64,000 bases of DNA from Tillus elongatus (lineage: Eukaryota; Arthropoda; Insecta; Coleoptera; Cleridae). Under the pieces are notes generated by a model. That model worked only from the letters and a program-made list of their open reading frames with translations. It ran no database searches and was not told where the DNA came from. Of this stretch, positions 63,467-64,000 are shown piece by piece. The DNA lies in assembly GCA_964006375.1 (NCBI GenBank), contig OZ023265.1:9487660-9551659 (forward strand), written 5' to 3'. The position numbers and the translations under genes were made by a program. The first letter of the stretch is position 1. Each line of letters opens with the position of its first letter.

Positions 63467-64000
63467 CACACCGATAACTCAAAAACTAATGGGCCGTATT
63501 TGATTAAATTTGGTGAATACCTTCCTTTTGCAAGTGGCTTGGATAGGTTCGTTAGGCAGGAAAATCTGCTGAGGTTTTCCCGAAAAATTTTGTGTTTTCT
63601 TTCGAAAAAAATTATAGACATTTAAAGAAAAATAAATTTTTGTTTACCTCAAAACGTCAAAGTCGCTATTTTAAACGTCAAAATTGGTAATATTTAGGCA
63701 AAGAACCTGAAACTAAAATGAGCTATGGAAAGAAAATGTCTCAAAAATAATGTTTTAGGAAGCCTGAAGTCTTAATTTCAATCGTCATTGTCCTTCATTT
63801 TACTAAAATATTTCCATAAAATTCATTTCAAATAGACCCTTTCTCTGATGCTTTGGCAGTAACTTGGCTATAGAGTTTATCATTTAATGGTATATAATTT
63901 TTGTTGAATTTTCGTAAAAAATCAATAAAGTTTAATATATTCGTTATTATACAAGATACGAAAAAAAATTATACATTAATTATAGGTTGTCTTGAGATAC
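63246..64000 (-). mobile_element. TA-core element, long form, - orientation, runs off the window
   Basis: Starts TAGTGAATTTTCTTTAAAAA and CACTAATGAGGACATCCCGA, has ACACATATCCGGAGTCAGTT, (TA)n 63379-63462, ACCGATAACTCAAAAACTAA, and the long-form interior (AAAACGTCAAAGTCG, TTCATTTCAAATAGACCCTT, TAATTATAGGTTGTCTTGAG) matching 12890-13500 inverted. The hairpin end would lie beyond 64000. Confidence 0.8.

Overview
This is eukaryotic, almost certainly insect, nuclear DNA. It is AT-rich, has spliced genes with GT-AG introns, and is dominated by mobile elements and more than two dozen long (TA)n tracts. I can reconstruct three members of one host gene family, the takeout/juvenile-hormone-binding-protein (JHBP) family of small secreted lipid carriers. 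Gene A is on the + strand (12238-23343, 5 exons, 248 aa). Gene B is on the - strand (55380-25922, 6 exons, 246 aa). The last exon of a third gene, C, is on the - strand (60507-60359); the rest of C lies beyond the window. A and B converge tail to tail, and B and C are head-to-tail on the same strand, so this is part of a takeout gene cluster. I cannot fix the insect order.

Layout. 1-2960: ~170-bp satellite in two arrays of opposite orientation. 3.0-9.0 kb: no host gene; TA-core elements, a Ty3/gypsy pol fragment and dispersed satellite-like repeats. 9.05-11.9 kb: a Tc1/mariner-type element with ~520-bp inverted repeats. 12.2-23.3 kb: gene A, its introns filled with TA-core elements, tRNA-derived SINEs and LINE fragments. 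25.9-55.4 kb: gene B, with a 741-nt coding sequence spread over 29.5 kb. Its introns hold two mariner relics, a hAT relic, LINEs, a ~2.8-kb long-inverted-repeat element with an unassigned protein, and a near-perfect 586-bp palindrome carrying hammerhead-like motifs. 55.7-60.3 kb: LINE fragments of two families and a second pair of inverted hammerhead-like motifs. 60.36-60.51 kb: last exon of gene C. 60.7-64 kb: a long LINE reverse-transcriptase ORF and another TA-core element running off the end.

The reconstructed genes support each other. Both join into open frames of the expected family length. The last three coding exons are 134, 150 and 152 nt in both A and B, with identical intron phases. 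B has one extra intron in the region that is a single exon in A.

Most mobile elements are decayed, and nesting is visible: a TA-core element interrupts a hAT transposase and another interrupts a mariner. The observations most worth a second look are the hammerhead-like motifs, where the only two mismatches of the 293-bp palindrome arms fall; the TIR-bounded element at 48.9-51.7 kb with an unassigned protein; and the TA-core element family with a terminal hairpin. All family assignments come from reading motifs by eye; no database search was possible.
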